Source: a virus | DNA length: 28,784 nucleotides | IMG/VR virus record: IMGVR_UViG_3300024261_000121 | Location: 1 to 28,784 of that record | Direction: 5' to 3' (one strand) | Shown here: positions 7,492 to 14,170 of the stretch, in pieces | Position numbering within the stretch: the stretch's first letter is position 1 | Layout of the letters: each line of letters starts with the position of its first letter | Program-made: the position numbers and the translations under genes | The notes under the pieces: model-generated | Seen by the model: only the letters and a program-made list of their open reading frames with translations | Database searches by the model: none | What the model was told of the DNA's origin: nothing

Positions 7492-7531
7492 CCACGATCC
7501 CCCTAACCCTCTCTTTTGAGGGTTTTCGTGG
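7492..7531 (+). terminator. Nested hairpin, probable rho-independent terminator/attenuator
   Basis: An inner stem AACCCTC (7505-7511) pairs with GAGGGTT (7518-7524) around a TCTTTT loop and is followed by T residues. An outer stem CCACGA (7492-7497) pairs with TCGTGG (7526-7531). It lies 11 bases after the 94-aa gene stop and before the next gene's ribosome site. The T-tract is short, so read-through is likely. Confidence 0.6.
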
Positions 7532-7562
7532 TATTACTAACTCATTTTATAGGAGATAAGAA

Positions 7563-7703
7563 ATGAAAGACTTTGCACACAAATTACACAAGCCAAGACA
7601 ACCAAAACCATGGCACGATGTAGCACGAGAGATGACAGAAAATCTGATCTTTGTTGCTCTAGTGGTTTTTATAACAATCATAATTGCAAAGGCGGTGATC
7701 TAA
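7563..7703 (+). CDS. 46-aa single-pass membrane protein
   Basis: Starts MKDFAHKLHKPRQPKPWHDV, then has one strong hydrophobic helix near the C-terminus (residues ~27-46, LIFVALVVFITIIIAKAVI). The ATG has AGGAGATAAGA directly upstream. Its stop TAA overlaps the ATG of the next gene. A basic, Pro-rich cytoplasmic head with a C-terminal anchor is the likely topology. It is too far from the lysis cassette, and on the opposite strand, to be called a holin; a host-membrane-targeting accessory is a guess. Confidence 0.65.
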   Translation: MKDFAHKLHKPRQPKPWHDVAREMTENLIFVALVVFITIIIAKAVI

Positions 7704-7960
7704 TGAGTAGAGATTTAATTATTGATATGCAAATAAGCGTAAATGTATCGAGAGACTTTTATAAAAAGTTATCTAACATGACTAATGAAGAGTTAGCAGA
7801 ATATATATCTAAATCATGCTTTAAGAACAACAATAGGTTCTTGATGAATTACCAAATAGTAAATGGTGATGCAAACAGATTTAAACAAGTTGATTTAAAA
7901 GACTGGTTTAATGATCTTAAAAATCAAGAGAATTATTATCTTAACGAGGAGGTAATCTAA
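7703..7960 (+). CDS. Hypothetical 85-aa protein
   Basis: I start it at ATG 7703 (MSRDLIIDMQISVNVSRDFY), inside the TAATG junction and preceded by GGCGGTGATC. A longer frame from 7610 would overlap the membrane-protein gene and reads a shadow Cys/Arg-rich stretch. The protein contains FYKKLSNMTNEELAEYISKS and ends LNEEVI. I recognise no domain; the 'Tn EELaeyI' helix resembles small phage host-interaction proteins but is not diagnostic. Confidence 0.65.
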   Translation: MSRDLIIDMQISVNVSRDFYKKLSNMTNEELAEYISKSCFKNNNRFLMNYQIVNGDANRFKQVDLKDWFNDLKNQENYYLNEEVI

Positions 7961-8124
7961 TGGCATTAATGAAACTACAAGTAACAGAAAAAGATAAAGA
8001 AGTTTTAATCAAGGCACTCGCTGACTTAGGAAAGCCATTGGTTAAGAAACCAAAGCCAACGACTGAGGAAAAGAAAACCTTAGTAGCAATAGAAAACTTA
8101 ATAAAACAAATAGCATTTCAATAG
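7960..8124 (+). CDS. Hypothetical 54-aa basic protein
   Basis: Reads MALMKLQVTEKDKEVLIKAL, then a Lys/Pro-rich linker (KPLVKKPKPTTEEKKT) and a short helix ending IAFQ. The start lies in the fourth copy of the coupling junction with GGAGG seven bases upstream. It is lysine-rich, lacks Cys and membrane segments, and has no recognised family. The two helices joined by a flexible basic linker could bind nucleic acid or a partner protein. Confidence 0.6.
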   Translation: MALMKLQVTEKDKEVLIKALADLGKPLVKKPKPTTEEKKTLVAIENLIKQIAFQ

Positions 8125-8136
8125 GAGGAACTAAAA

Positions 8137-8331
8137 ATGGCATTATTTGAAATAGATAAAAGATCAGACGAGTGTGCGTATATAACCATGGGAAATTTAA
8201 CTGTCTATCTTGACAACTCAACAGGCGAACAGATTATCCATATTTGGAAAACTGTACCCAATACAGGACAAATGACAGATATTTATGACTCATATTTTGA
8301 TATTGAAAAACAAAAAAGGGTGAAAGCATGA
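8137..8331 (+). CDS. Hypothetical 64-aa protein
   Basis: Starts MALFEIDKRSDECAYITMGN after the ribosome site AGGAGG. It looks like a small beta-rich fold (YITMGNLTVYLDN, EQIIHIWKTV) followed by a basic tail ending KQKRVKA. The stop overlaps the next ATG as ATGA. Similar short 'L..D......I..W' proteins occur in marine phage small-gene clusters, but I cannot assign a family. Confidence 0.65.
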   Translation: MALFEIDKRSDECAYITMGNLTVYLDNSTGEQIIHIWKTVPNTGQMTDIYDSYFDIEKQKRVKA

Positions 8332-8510
8332 CACAGCATAGCGACAAAGTAGAAGAACAACGCCAACGCTTAGACAAAGAACAGCTTGACGGACAAATAA
8401 CCATGATCGATATTCGCAAAGGTAGAATTCAAACACGCTTTGCTAGTGGGCGAGTTGTTACCGAGTACCCAAGAGATAAGCGAAGAAAAACCAAAATAGA
8501 GCAAAGATGA
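8328..8510 (+). CDS. Hypothetical 60-aa basic protein
   Basis: Starts MTQHSDKVEEQRQRLDKEQL, probably a helix, followed by a strand-rich GQITMIDIRKGRIQTRFASG and a basic tail ending KTKIEQR. Both ends overlap neighbouring genes as ATGA. High Arg/Lys content suggests nucleic-acid contact. No family is recognised. Confidence 0.6.
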   Translation: MTQHSDKVEEQRQRLDKEQLDGQITMIDIRKGRIQTRFASGRVVTEYPRDKRRKTKIEQR

Positions 8511-8608
8511 TAGAGATAATAGGCTTCATATTCGGTATAGGTTTTTTAATTTGGCTAACAGTCCTGATAGGTATTTATATAGCTGTCAGGATATTTGAGA
8601 ACCTCTAG
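8507..8608 (+). CDS. 33-aa membrane microprotein
   Basis: Reads MIEIIGFIFGIGFLIWLTVL, then IGIYIAVRIFENL: essentially one long transmembrane helix with a short tail. It starts by ATGA overlap with the basic 60-aa gene. Its TAG stop lies in a CTAG shared with the stop of the convergent gene on the other strand. Low complexity alone could mimic such an ORF, but tight coupling supports translation. Confidence 0.55.
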   Translation: MIEIIGFIFGIGFLIWLTVLIGIYIAVRIFENL

Positions 8609-9030
8609 TCCCCCTCCTCAACCAAAGCTACCCCTAAACCAATAAGGAGAATATGCTTTCTCCCGTTCCGTCTTGCTTTCCGCAAGAGTATCCTCTCTCC
8701 CTCTACAGCTAACCAAATTACCTTTTTATCAACTAAAGACTGAATTGCCTTTCCTACTGTTTTAGGCGTTAATCCTGTCATCTTCGCCAAATAACTAAAC
8801 GCATCCCTACAGCTCATTGATTCTGCGCGATGTCTTTCACATATGGCCCACAAAACCAAAGTCTCAGCTGCATTTAGATCGGTTCTCCCTGCTTGTCGTC
8901 TAAACCACTTCCAAACCACGCCTTTGAGCTTCGCAAAACTTTTATACTTCTTTGCTACCCCATAGGCCACAAATCCAACATCTTCCTCGATTACACTATC
9001 GGTTGTTATCCACCAGAATTTATCAATCAA
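8605..9030 (-). CDS. Winged-helix DNA-binding protein, candidate replication initiator or regulator
   Basis: The 141-aa protein has a basic N-terminal part (KLKGVVWKWFRRQAGRTDLN). A helix-turn-helix/wing follows at ~52-112: AAETLVLWAICERHRAESMS, FSYLAKMTGLTPKTVGKAIQ, SLVDKKVIWLAVEGERILLR. This resembles the helix-turn-helix used by phage replication proteins and MarR-like regulators. The start is TTG 9030, chosen because GAGGAGGAG lies seven bases upstream and no ATG exists. It is the last gene of the leftward early operon, just downstream of three iterons and a palindrome, so autoregulation or origin binding is likely. Confidence 0.65.
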   Translation of the reverse strand: MIDKFWWITTDSVIEEDVGFVAYGVAKKYKSFAKLKGVVWKWFRRQAGRTDLNAAETLVLWAICERHRAESMSCRDAFSYLAKMTGLTPKTVGKAIQSLVDKKVIWLAVEGERILLRKARRNGRKHILLIGLGVALVEEGD

Positions 9031-9058
9031 TTAAACTCCTCCTCTTCTAATTATTCTT

Positions 9059-9088
9059 GGGGAAAATGGTCTTTAGACCATTTCTCCC
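9059..9088. promoter_or_regulatory. Palindrome upstream of winged-helix gene, probable operator or hairpin
   Basis: AAATGGTCT (9064-9072) and AGACCATTT (9075-9083) form perfect 9-bp arms around TT. Imperfect pairing extends through flanking G/C runs to 9059-9088. It lies 29 bp before the TTG start and just ahead of its ribosome site. There is no T-tract in the leftward direction, so an operator or 5'-leader hairpin fits better than a terminator. Confidence 0.6.
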
Positions 9089-9132
9089 TCTATGTTATGT
9101 TATGTTATGGATATGCTTAACTACATTACCGC

Positions 9133-9198
9133 AAAGTCTTAACAGATCTTCCATAAAGTCTTAACAGTTCTTCTATAAAGTCTTAACAGAACTTCCAT
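9133..9198. repeat. Three 22-bp iterons, candidate origin or operator array
   Basis: Direct repeats at 9133-9154, 9155-9176 and 9177-9198 abut with no spacers. All contain AAAGTCTTAACAG, then a variable three-base stretch (ATC, TTC or AAC) and a CTTCCAT-like end. A fourth partial unit starts at 9199 (AAAAACT). 22 bp is two helical turns, so bound proteins would align on one face. The array lies about 100 bp upstream of the winged-helix gene start. Confidence 0.85.
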
Positions 9199-9203
9199 AA
9201 AAA

Positions 9204-9323
9204 CTACTTCTTTTTTACCTCTTTTTCGTCTTTTTGCTTCTTCTTTTTACCAAAAATACGTTCCCAATTATCCTTGTATTCTTGCGAATAAGCTCCAGGT
9301 CTTGGCATATCACCTTTACCCAT
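9204..9323 (-). CDS. 39-aa basic microprotein
   Basis: Reads MGKGDMPRPGAYSQEYKDNW, then ERIFGKKKKQKDEKEV and a Lys-rich end. The ATG follows GGTGA and overlaps the stop of the zinc-finger gene by 8 bp. The MPRPGAYS...W..IFGKKK pattern looks familiar from small conserved marine-phage proteins of unknown role. It ends immediately before the iterons. Confidence 0.65.
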   Translation of the reverse strand: MGKGDMPRPGAYSQEYKDNWERIFGKKKKQKDEKEVKKK

Positions 9324-9504
9324 GATATTCACCACTTCGCCTAATAGCTTCATCTAATAAATCGTCTTTTGGTGGATAAGCATTAACGACAGCTCCACAT
9401 TCTGCACAACTAAAACTAAGCTTTAAATCAAAACAATTATTGTATCGACTAATATTCTTTTCTCTGTCCAACTTCATATTGGCATTACAATTAAAACATT
9501 TCAT
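9316..9504 (-). CDS. 62-aa zinc-finger protein
   Basis: Two CxxC pairs, MKCFNCNANM at the N-terminus (Cys3, Cys6) and SFSCAECGAV near residues 33-36, form a likely treble-clef or zinc-ribbon site. They are followed by an acidic helix (DDLLDEAIRR). The ATG has GGAGG in the preceding micro-ORF. It lies in the early operon between methyltransferase and iterons. Small zinc ribbons of this type often bind DNA or RNA polymerase; the target is unknown. Confidence 0.7.
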   Translation of the reverse strand: MKCFNCNANMKLDREKNISRYNNCFDLKLSFSCAECGAVVNAYPPKDDLLDEAIRRSGEYHG

Positions 9505-9566
9505 TTTGCTCTTGATCCTCCTGGTAATTGTTCAACGTCAAACCAACCGCATGGGTAATTAATCAT
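9501..9566 (-). CDS. 21-aa micro-ORF between methyltransferase and zinc-finger genes
   Basis: Reads MINYPCGWFDVEQLPGGSRA plus Lys. The ATG has AAGGAG seven bases upstream, the start overlaps the methyltransferase stop by 8 bp, and its TGA overlaps the next ATG as ATGA. It could be a leader that couples translation, or a real microprotein with an aromatic CGWFD core. Placement in an unbroken chain of overlaps is the main evidence. Confidence 0.5.
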   Translation of the reverse strand: MINYPCGWFDVEQLPGGSRAK

Positions 9567-10419
9567 TTTGTACTCCTTGTCCAAACATTCCTAATTCATT
9601 GTTAATTCTTGCATTAGCTAAATCTATGTATTCTTGGTTCAGCTCCAATAAAACTGCATTTCTACTGTGTTGTGCTGCAACTATGCCTGTTGTTCCAGAA
9701 CCACCAAAGGGATCTAAAACTGTACCGCCCTCTGGACAACCAGCTAAAACGCATGGTTCTATTAAGTCTTTGGGAAAGGTGGCAAAATGTGCGCCTTTAA
9801 ATGGTTTGGTAGTTATAGTCCATACAGATCTTTTATTTCTTTTGGGTTGTTCTTTCATATTAGATAAACCAGACCGAATATCAAAACCATTTTGACCTTG
9901 GTTTTTTTTACCAATTCCAGACATACCATTGGGCCTATACTCTCCCTTACTATTTTTATAAGTTGAATCTTCTTTTATTATTTCGTTGTCATAATAATAT
10001 TGTTTATTTTTTGATAATAAAAAAATATATTCATGGCAATTAGTTACCCTATCTCTTACGCTACTCGGCATGACTGCTGGTTTATGCCAAATAATATCGC
10101 TTCTTAATATCCATCCATCGCTTTGCAATCCAAAAGCTGTTCTCCAGGGCATACCTAATAATTGTTTATCTTTCCAACTATCGCCAAGATTAAGCCAAAC
10201 TGTTCCATCATCTCGCAACACTCTTTTGACCTCTCTAAATACATTGACCAAATTATCAACAAATTCCTCTGGTGTATCTTCCATACCTAACTGCTTGGAT
10301 TCATCGTTGTAATTACGCAATCCCCAATAAGGCGGACTAGTTATACAGGTGTTGATAGATTGATCTTCTAGTTTCTTTAATGATTCAATGCAATCGCCTT
10401 TCAATATTTCAATATTCAA
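9559..10419 (-). CDS. DNA methyltransferase, N4-cytosine or N6-adenine type
   Basis: The 286-aa protein has the circularly permuted beta-class order. The catalytic motif IV is near the start (CITSPPYWGLRNY, SPPY at ~28-31), with the target-recognition part in the middle. AdoMet-binding motif I is near the end (VLDPFGGSGTTGIVA). SPPY rather than DPPY is more often seen in N4-cytosine enzymes, but the base cannot be fixed from sequence. The start is TTG, overlapping the 49-aa gene by 11 bp. No cognate endonuclease is adjacent, so protection against host restriction or epigenetic control is likelier than a full restriction-modification system. Confidence 0.9.
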   Translation of the reverse strand: MNIEILKGDCIESLKKLEDQSINTCITSPPYWGLRNYNDESKQLGMEDTPEEFVDNLVNVFREVKRVLRDDGTVWLNLGDSWKDKQLLGMPWRTAFGLQSDGWILRSDIIWHKPAVMPSSVRDRVTNCHEYIFLLSKNKQYYYDNEIIKEDSTYKNSKGEYRPNGMSGIGKKNQGQNGFDIRSGLSNMKEQPKRNKRSVWTITTKPFKGAHFATFPKDLIEPCVLAGCPEGGTVLDPFGGSGTTGIVAAQHSRNAVLLELNQEYIDLANARINNELGMFGQGVQND

Positions 10420-10558
10420 TTCCTTTCCCCTTGCTTTTTATTTCAAAATGGTTGATCTCATTGTTATCAACCGCCTCTTTAAACTTCTCCTTCAATTCAT
10501 CTTGGCTAAGATTAATTGCATCTTTAATAAATATTACTGCTTTGACTGTATCGTTCAT
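10409..10558 (-). CDS. Hypothetical 49-aa protein between two methyltransferases
   Basis: Begins MNDTVKAVIFIKDAINLSQD at ATG 10558, which overlaps the cytosine methyltransferase stop as ATGA. A longer frame back to 10603 lies inside that gene. The protein is helical and charged, ending FEIKSKGKGIEY, with no recognised domain. Its tight coupling to both methyltransferases suggests a partner or simply filler. Confidence 0.55.
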   Translation of the reverse strand: MNDTVKAVIFIKDAINLSQDELKEKFKEAVDNNEINHFEIKSKGKGIEY

Positions 10559-11847
10559 GCTTCCATGTTCTTTAAGATGTGAGCAATAACTTCTATAGTC
10601 CAACCATTGCCAAGCATTTTATAACGCTGAGTGTTGCTGACATGGTTCGTATAATTATCTGGTACTGTTTGCAATCTCTCGCACTCTAAGGGTGTTAGCT
10701 TTCTCCAATAGACTTCATCTTGGGTTAAAACATTGTCCTTTTGTACTGTGGTAATGGTATTGGTCTTTTGGTCTTTGCGTAATTCTAAACGCTGACTAAT
10801 TGAGCCATCCTCGTTGTAACGGCCTCTGTAAGCACCCATAACAACTTTCGGTTCTCTGTTACCACCGCCCATCGTATTAACAGTTGGAGATTTACCATCA
10901 GGAGAATACACACGCTTTAATATATCGTGTCCATTAACATCAACTTCTGTTCCTATGTGTTGAGGCTTATCGCTAGTTTGTTTTATCCAAGTATTACCAT
11001 TAGATGAATTTGTCCTAAGTGTTGTAGATTTATCTCCCTTAATCATTTTTTTATTGTAAGGATCGCAAAAGTCTCCCTCTTCATTAGGTACATACTTAGG
11101 TACTGTTTCGTCTTTTATTTTGAATTGCTTTAAATGGTCTTGCTCTTTGTGTTTGGGTTTATCAATAGCAATAACCCCATAAGGAACTCCTTTGTGCATA
11201 TTGGCTGTTAAACACATCCCTTTTTGGCTTTCATGTTTTATGTAAATATCTTTTCTAGATTTTCCATTTGACCATTTTGGTGAATTTCTATTCATGTAGG
11301 CTACTGCTTTATCAGTTAAATAAGTATTAGCTTGTTCCTCTAAAATATCTCTTAAAACTATTCCCCTCTCCTCAGGTTGCTCAATCCCAGGAATGTTAGT
11401 CCAATAGTAACGCTGTCTTGACTGAGCAGAAACCAAAGAGCTATTAATAAAGATAGGTTCAACTCCCATGTACTCAGAAATAATATCTAAGTATTCTTTC
11501 TTCATTCTTACATTTTCTAATAAAAAATATTTAGGATTTAATTCTTTTACACACTTAACAAACTCAAAAAACAACATAGACCTTGGATCATCAAAGGCCA
11601 ACTGTTTACCTGCAAAGCTAAATCCTTGACATGGCGAGCCACCCATCACCAAATCAATCTTCGGTAAAGTAGATAAATCTAACTTAGTAATATCACCAAC
11701 ATGAATAATATCTGGGTAATTGGCTTGGCTTACTTGGATGGCATACTTATCAATCTCACTTGCGTAATAATTATCAACTTTAATTCCTAAACGATCTAAA
11801 GCAATCATTCCGCAACTCATTCCGTCAAACAAACTTAATACATTCAT
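10555..11847 (-). CDS. DNA (cytosine-5)-methyltransferase
   Basis: The 430-aa protein shows the C5 motifs in order: I LSLFDGMSCGMIALD (5-18), IV GGSPCQGFSFAG (69-80, catalytic Cys73), VI FLLENV (108-113), VIII AQSRQRYYW (141-149), IX RKLTPLECERLQTVPDNYT (~386-404) and X MLGNGWTIEVIAHIL. The target-recognition region between VIII and IX is long (~235 residues), so it may read a longer or multiple sites. The ATG has AAGGAG upstream and a good promoter lies in the 72-bp gap behind it. It likely modifies phage DNA against host restriction. Confidence 0.95.
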   Translation of the reverse strand: MNVLSLFDGMSCGMIALDRLGIKVDNYYASEIDKYAIQVSQANYPDIIHVGDITKLDLSTLPKIDLVMGGSPCQGFSFAGKQLAFDDPRSMLFFEFVKCVKELNPKYFLLENVRMKKEYLDIISEYMGVEPIFINSSLVSAQSRQRYYWTNIPGIEQPEERGIVLRDILEEQANTYLTDKAVAYMNRNSPKWSNGKSRKDIYIKHESQKGMCLTANMHKGVPYGVIAIDKPKHKEQDHLKQFKIKDETVPKYVPNEEGDFCDPYNKKMIKGDKSTTLRTNSSNGNTWIKQTSDKPQHIGTEVDVNGHDILKRVYSPDGKSPTVNTMGGGNREPKVVMGAYRGRYNEDGSISQRLELRKDQKTNTITTVQKDNVLTQDEVYWRKLTPLECERLQTVPDNYTNHVSNTQRYKMLGNGWTIEVIAHILKNMEA

Positions 11848-11882
11848 CTCTCCTTTCTCCTTTAATTAATGCTAGGACTAAA

Positions 11883-11912
11883 ATTGTAACATCACGATTA
11901 ATCACAAAGCAA
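11883..11912 (-). promoter_or_regulatory. Leftward promoter for methyltransferase genes
   Basis: On the minus strand TTGCTT (11907-11912) and TACAAT (11883-11888) are separated by 18 bp, 36 bp before the methyltransferase start. The spacer carries TAATCGTGATGT. The same TTGCTT-18-TAnAAT layout precedes the excisionase-like gene. Confidence 0.55.
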
Positions 11913-11919
11913 CTTGCGA

Positions 11920-13782
11920 CTAACTCCATTCAAATGCTTTGCTTCCGTCTAAGATTTCTAAAACTGCTTCTTTACGAATCAAGGTTTTGATTCCGTAATC
12001 CACGTTACCTGAATTACTTTTTACCAATGCAGCTTTCACAACTGCCATTCGGTTAAAGTCTATGCCTTGTTCTGCACAAATTTTTTCACACGTTTCTTCA
12101 TCAGCCAACCACATGGCAATGGCATAACGTACTGAGTCCGTGATGGACGAGGCCCCACGAATTTCCATACGATGCGACATTGCATCGTCAGAGTCATTGG
12201 TTAATGCACCTTTATTAAGATGATGAACTGTTAAAGTGCTACAACCAATTCTGGCACTTATGTTCGCACAATAAGAACCCCATAATTGGCCCACCTCGTT
12301 AGAGCTAGAAACATTGCCTGTTGTAAATGCCTGGAGTGGATCAAAACAACACAGCTTCAAGTTTGGAATCATCTTTAATTCATCGACCAACTCTTGACCA
12401 ATAGGAGTAATGCCTTCTTCTCTTAATAAGATCATCGGCTCTTTTTGTTCAGGAATAGGAAAAACATAAACATCGTAAGGTGAATCAAACCTCTCGCCTT
12501 TTGGGTCGAGCAAATCTATTCTCCTGTGGATCTCACTTAAATCATCCTCGGCTGCAAAGATTACGCTGTTACCTTGTTGCAGTATTTTCTTTCCCCACCA
12601 ACTTCCACCTGTTGCAATACCCAATGCTAATTGAATAACGCTTAAACTTTTACCAACGCCACCTACCGCAGCAATAATTCCAGGTTTAGAGAGGGGAATG
12701 AACGATTCTACTAACCACTCGGTCTGAGGAGGAGAGTTTACTAGATTCCGAATGGCGTATTGTCGAATGTTAAACTTGGAGTCTAACAGTTCGAGCTTTA
12801 CTTGCTCATTCCCCTGTTGTCTTGCTAAATCATTGTAATCACCAATGATGCTTGGAAGTCTGGTTACACAATTTACAACTGCTGTCGCAACTTCGTTGGC
12901 CTTAGTATTGCCTACTTGGTTCTTGTCATTGTCTAACGCTAAAATAAATTTACAGTTATTACCAATTATTTCTCTTAATCTGCTGAGAGCTGGCAAACAA
13001 AAGTTTGCACTAAATACCACCAAGCAAGGAACACCTGTGCTTTCATAGATCGATGCTGCTGTCGCATACCCCTCACAGACGATTAGATTTGGTAAGTGCA
13101 ATAGATCATTCACATCGCAACCAATGAGGTTCACGTTGCCTCTCACAGCTCCCCCACCAACAAATTTCTTATCTCCGTTTGGAGAGATATATTGGAGCGA
13201 CTTTATCTCTTTTACTAATGTTCCTGTATTAGTTTTAGTGATAGAATGCACACCGACAAGCAGATTACCATTTACTTGTTTTAGACCATAACTTTTAACA
13301 CTTTTTACATCCAAATACTTATGTTGAACCACCTCTTCAGCCGACTCAAACTTTTCCTTGGCATATACAGCAACTTCTTCTTGTTGCTTTTCTTTAGCTT
13401 CCTGTCTCCTGTTATTAGCCTCCTCCAACTTACGCTGTAGGTCTTGCTTCTCAACAGGTGTTAAATCGTTGGCTGAGTAACTAAGAAACTTCCCTTCAAA
13501 AGAACTTCTCCAATTACCAAAGACGCAAACAAATTTTTCGTGGTCAATCTGATTAAAAACATAATAACCAGATGCCTCACCTACTTTATCAGGTCTACAG
13601 TTTGCAACTGCTCCTACCTTACAGCGAACTAACTCGCCACTCATGTCTATGTAATCAACCAACAAACCATGCGTCTGCATTTCGTTGATTAAGTCTTGAA
13701 TACTTTTACCTTTATTGGCAAAAGCAAAATTAGGATCTATCGCTAGGCCCTCTTCTCCAAAAAATTGTGTTAGATCAGTCAT
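11920..13782 (-). CDS. Bifunctional TOPRIM primase / RepA-like helicase
   Basis: About 620 aa. The N-terminal ~110 residues resemble plasmid-type primase lead-ins, followed by a charged coiled coil (110-150). TOPRIM: LIVCEGYATAASI (Glu239) and FILALDNDKN (Asp286/Asp288). Helicase: Walker A AAVGGVGKSLSVIQLA (Lys380), Walker B LCCFDPLQAF (Asp483), and VHHLNKG (~521-526) as sensor. This joins primer synthesis and unwinding at the fork, as in TOPRIM/AAA_25 phage proteins. There is no CHC2 zinc finger. I prefer ATG 13782; GTG 13788 is an alternative. Both overlap the upstream gene's stop. Confidence 0.85.
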   Translation of the reverse strand: MTDLTQFFGEEGLAIDPNFAFANKGKSIQDLINEMQTHGLLVDYIDMSGELVRCKVGAVANCRPDKVGEASGYYVFNQIDHEKFVCVFGNWRSSFEGKFLSYSANDLTPVEKQDLQRKLEEANNRRQEAKEKQQEEVAVYAKEKFESAEEVVQHKYLDVKSVKSYGLKQVNGNLLVGVHSITKTNTGTLVKEIKSLQYISPNGDKKFVGGGAVRGNVNLIGCDVNDLLHLPNLIVCEGYATAASIYESTGVPCLVVFSANFCLPALSRLREIIGNNCKFILALDNDKNQVGNTKANEVATAVVNCVTRLPSIIGDYNDLARQQGNEQVKLELLDSKFNIRQYAIRNLVNSPPQTEWLVESFIPLSKPGIIAAVGGVGKSLSVIQLALGIATGGSWWGKKILQQGNSVIFAAEDDLSEIHRRIDLLDPKGERFDSPYDVYVFPIPEQKEPMILLREEGITPIGQELVDELKMIPNLKLCCFDPLQAFTTGNVSSSNEVGQLWGSYCANISARIGCSTLTVHHLNKGALTNDSDDAMSHRMEIRGASSITDSVRYAIAMWLADEETCEKICAEQGIDFNRMAVVKAALVKSNSGNVDYGIKTLIRKEAVLEILDGSKAFEWS

Positions 13783-14170
13783 CGACACTCAAACCTGTTT
13801 CAGCCACAGAGTGCTGGTGATTCAGATAAGAGCGTACAAGAGAATGGACAAACGCCAACCTCTGTTCTTTTGACCACTTGTGTAATTCAAATGATCCTGT
13901 TTCTTTTTTTGTATCTAAATAAATGTCTCTGCTTTTCCCCAAAGCATAATCAAGTCCTTCCTCAGAAACTTGCGCAAAATTTTTTATCTCTTGCATCTTC
14001 TCTCCTCGTTTAATTTTATCCAGGTGATCTAGTGAACACCCCCCAAACATCTTATCTCCAACCATGACAAACATCGGGGAAGCCAAGTCTCTGCAATAAC
14101 CGCAAAGACTGGGCCTCCGATATTTAAGGTCATGACTAGAAGGGGATGTTCTCGCTGTGATCTGTATCAT
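13775..14170 (-). CDS. Small Cys-rich protein, DUF6511-like
   Basis: The 131-aa protein starts with a Cys cluster, LCGYCRDLASP at ~22-32 then FGGCSLDHLDK at ~42-52, suggesting a zinc site. A C-terminal helical part follows (KWSKEQRLAFVHSLVRSYLN). That layout recalls the DUF6511 family of phage replication regions, a tentative match. The annotated ATG overlaps the SSB-like gene by 35 bp. A second in-frame ATG at residue 59 has an excellent ribosome site (AGGAGAGAAG), so a shorter second product is possible. Confidence 0.65.
   Translation of the reverse strand: MIQITARTSPSSHDLKYRRPSLCGYCRDLASPMFVMVGDKMFGGCSLDHLDKIKRGEKMQEIKNFAQVSEEGLDYALGKSRDIYLDTKKETGSFELHKWSKEQRLAFVHSLVRSYLNHQHSVAETGLSVDD

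Larger units (their letters stand above)
6815..7962 (+). promoter_or_regulatory. Repeated 15-bp translation-coupling junction (five copies)
   Basis: GGAGGTAGCGTAATG occurs exactly at 6815-6829, 7038-7052 and 7184-7198. Close variants are GGAGGTAATCTAATG at 7948-7962 and GGCGGTGATCTAATG at 7691-7705. Each supplies a strong ribosome site seven bases before an ATG and usually the stop codon of the preceding gene (TAATG). Such repetition at unrelated genes is more than a shared Shine-Dalgarno would need, and suggests cassette duplication or homology-driven gene shuffling. Confidence 0.75.

Noticed and set aside
7610-7702. Extended N-terminus of the 85-aa gene
   Set aside because: It overlaps the 46-aa membrane gene and reads a Cys/Arg-rich shadow; the TAATG start at 7703 fits the junction pattern.
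8605-9030. CI-like lysogeny repressor
   Set aside because: The protein lacks a C-terminal peptidase/dimer domain and the Cro/CI helix pattern; no other CI candidate is in the window.
9133-9198. CRISPR array
   Set aside because: The repeats abut without unique spacers and there are no cas genes; the Cas4-like protein belongs to the recombination operon.
9559-11847. Complete restriction-modification system
   Set aside because: No endonuclease gene is adjacent; the PD-(D/E)XK proteins belong to other operons and families.
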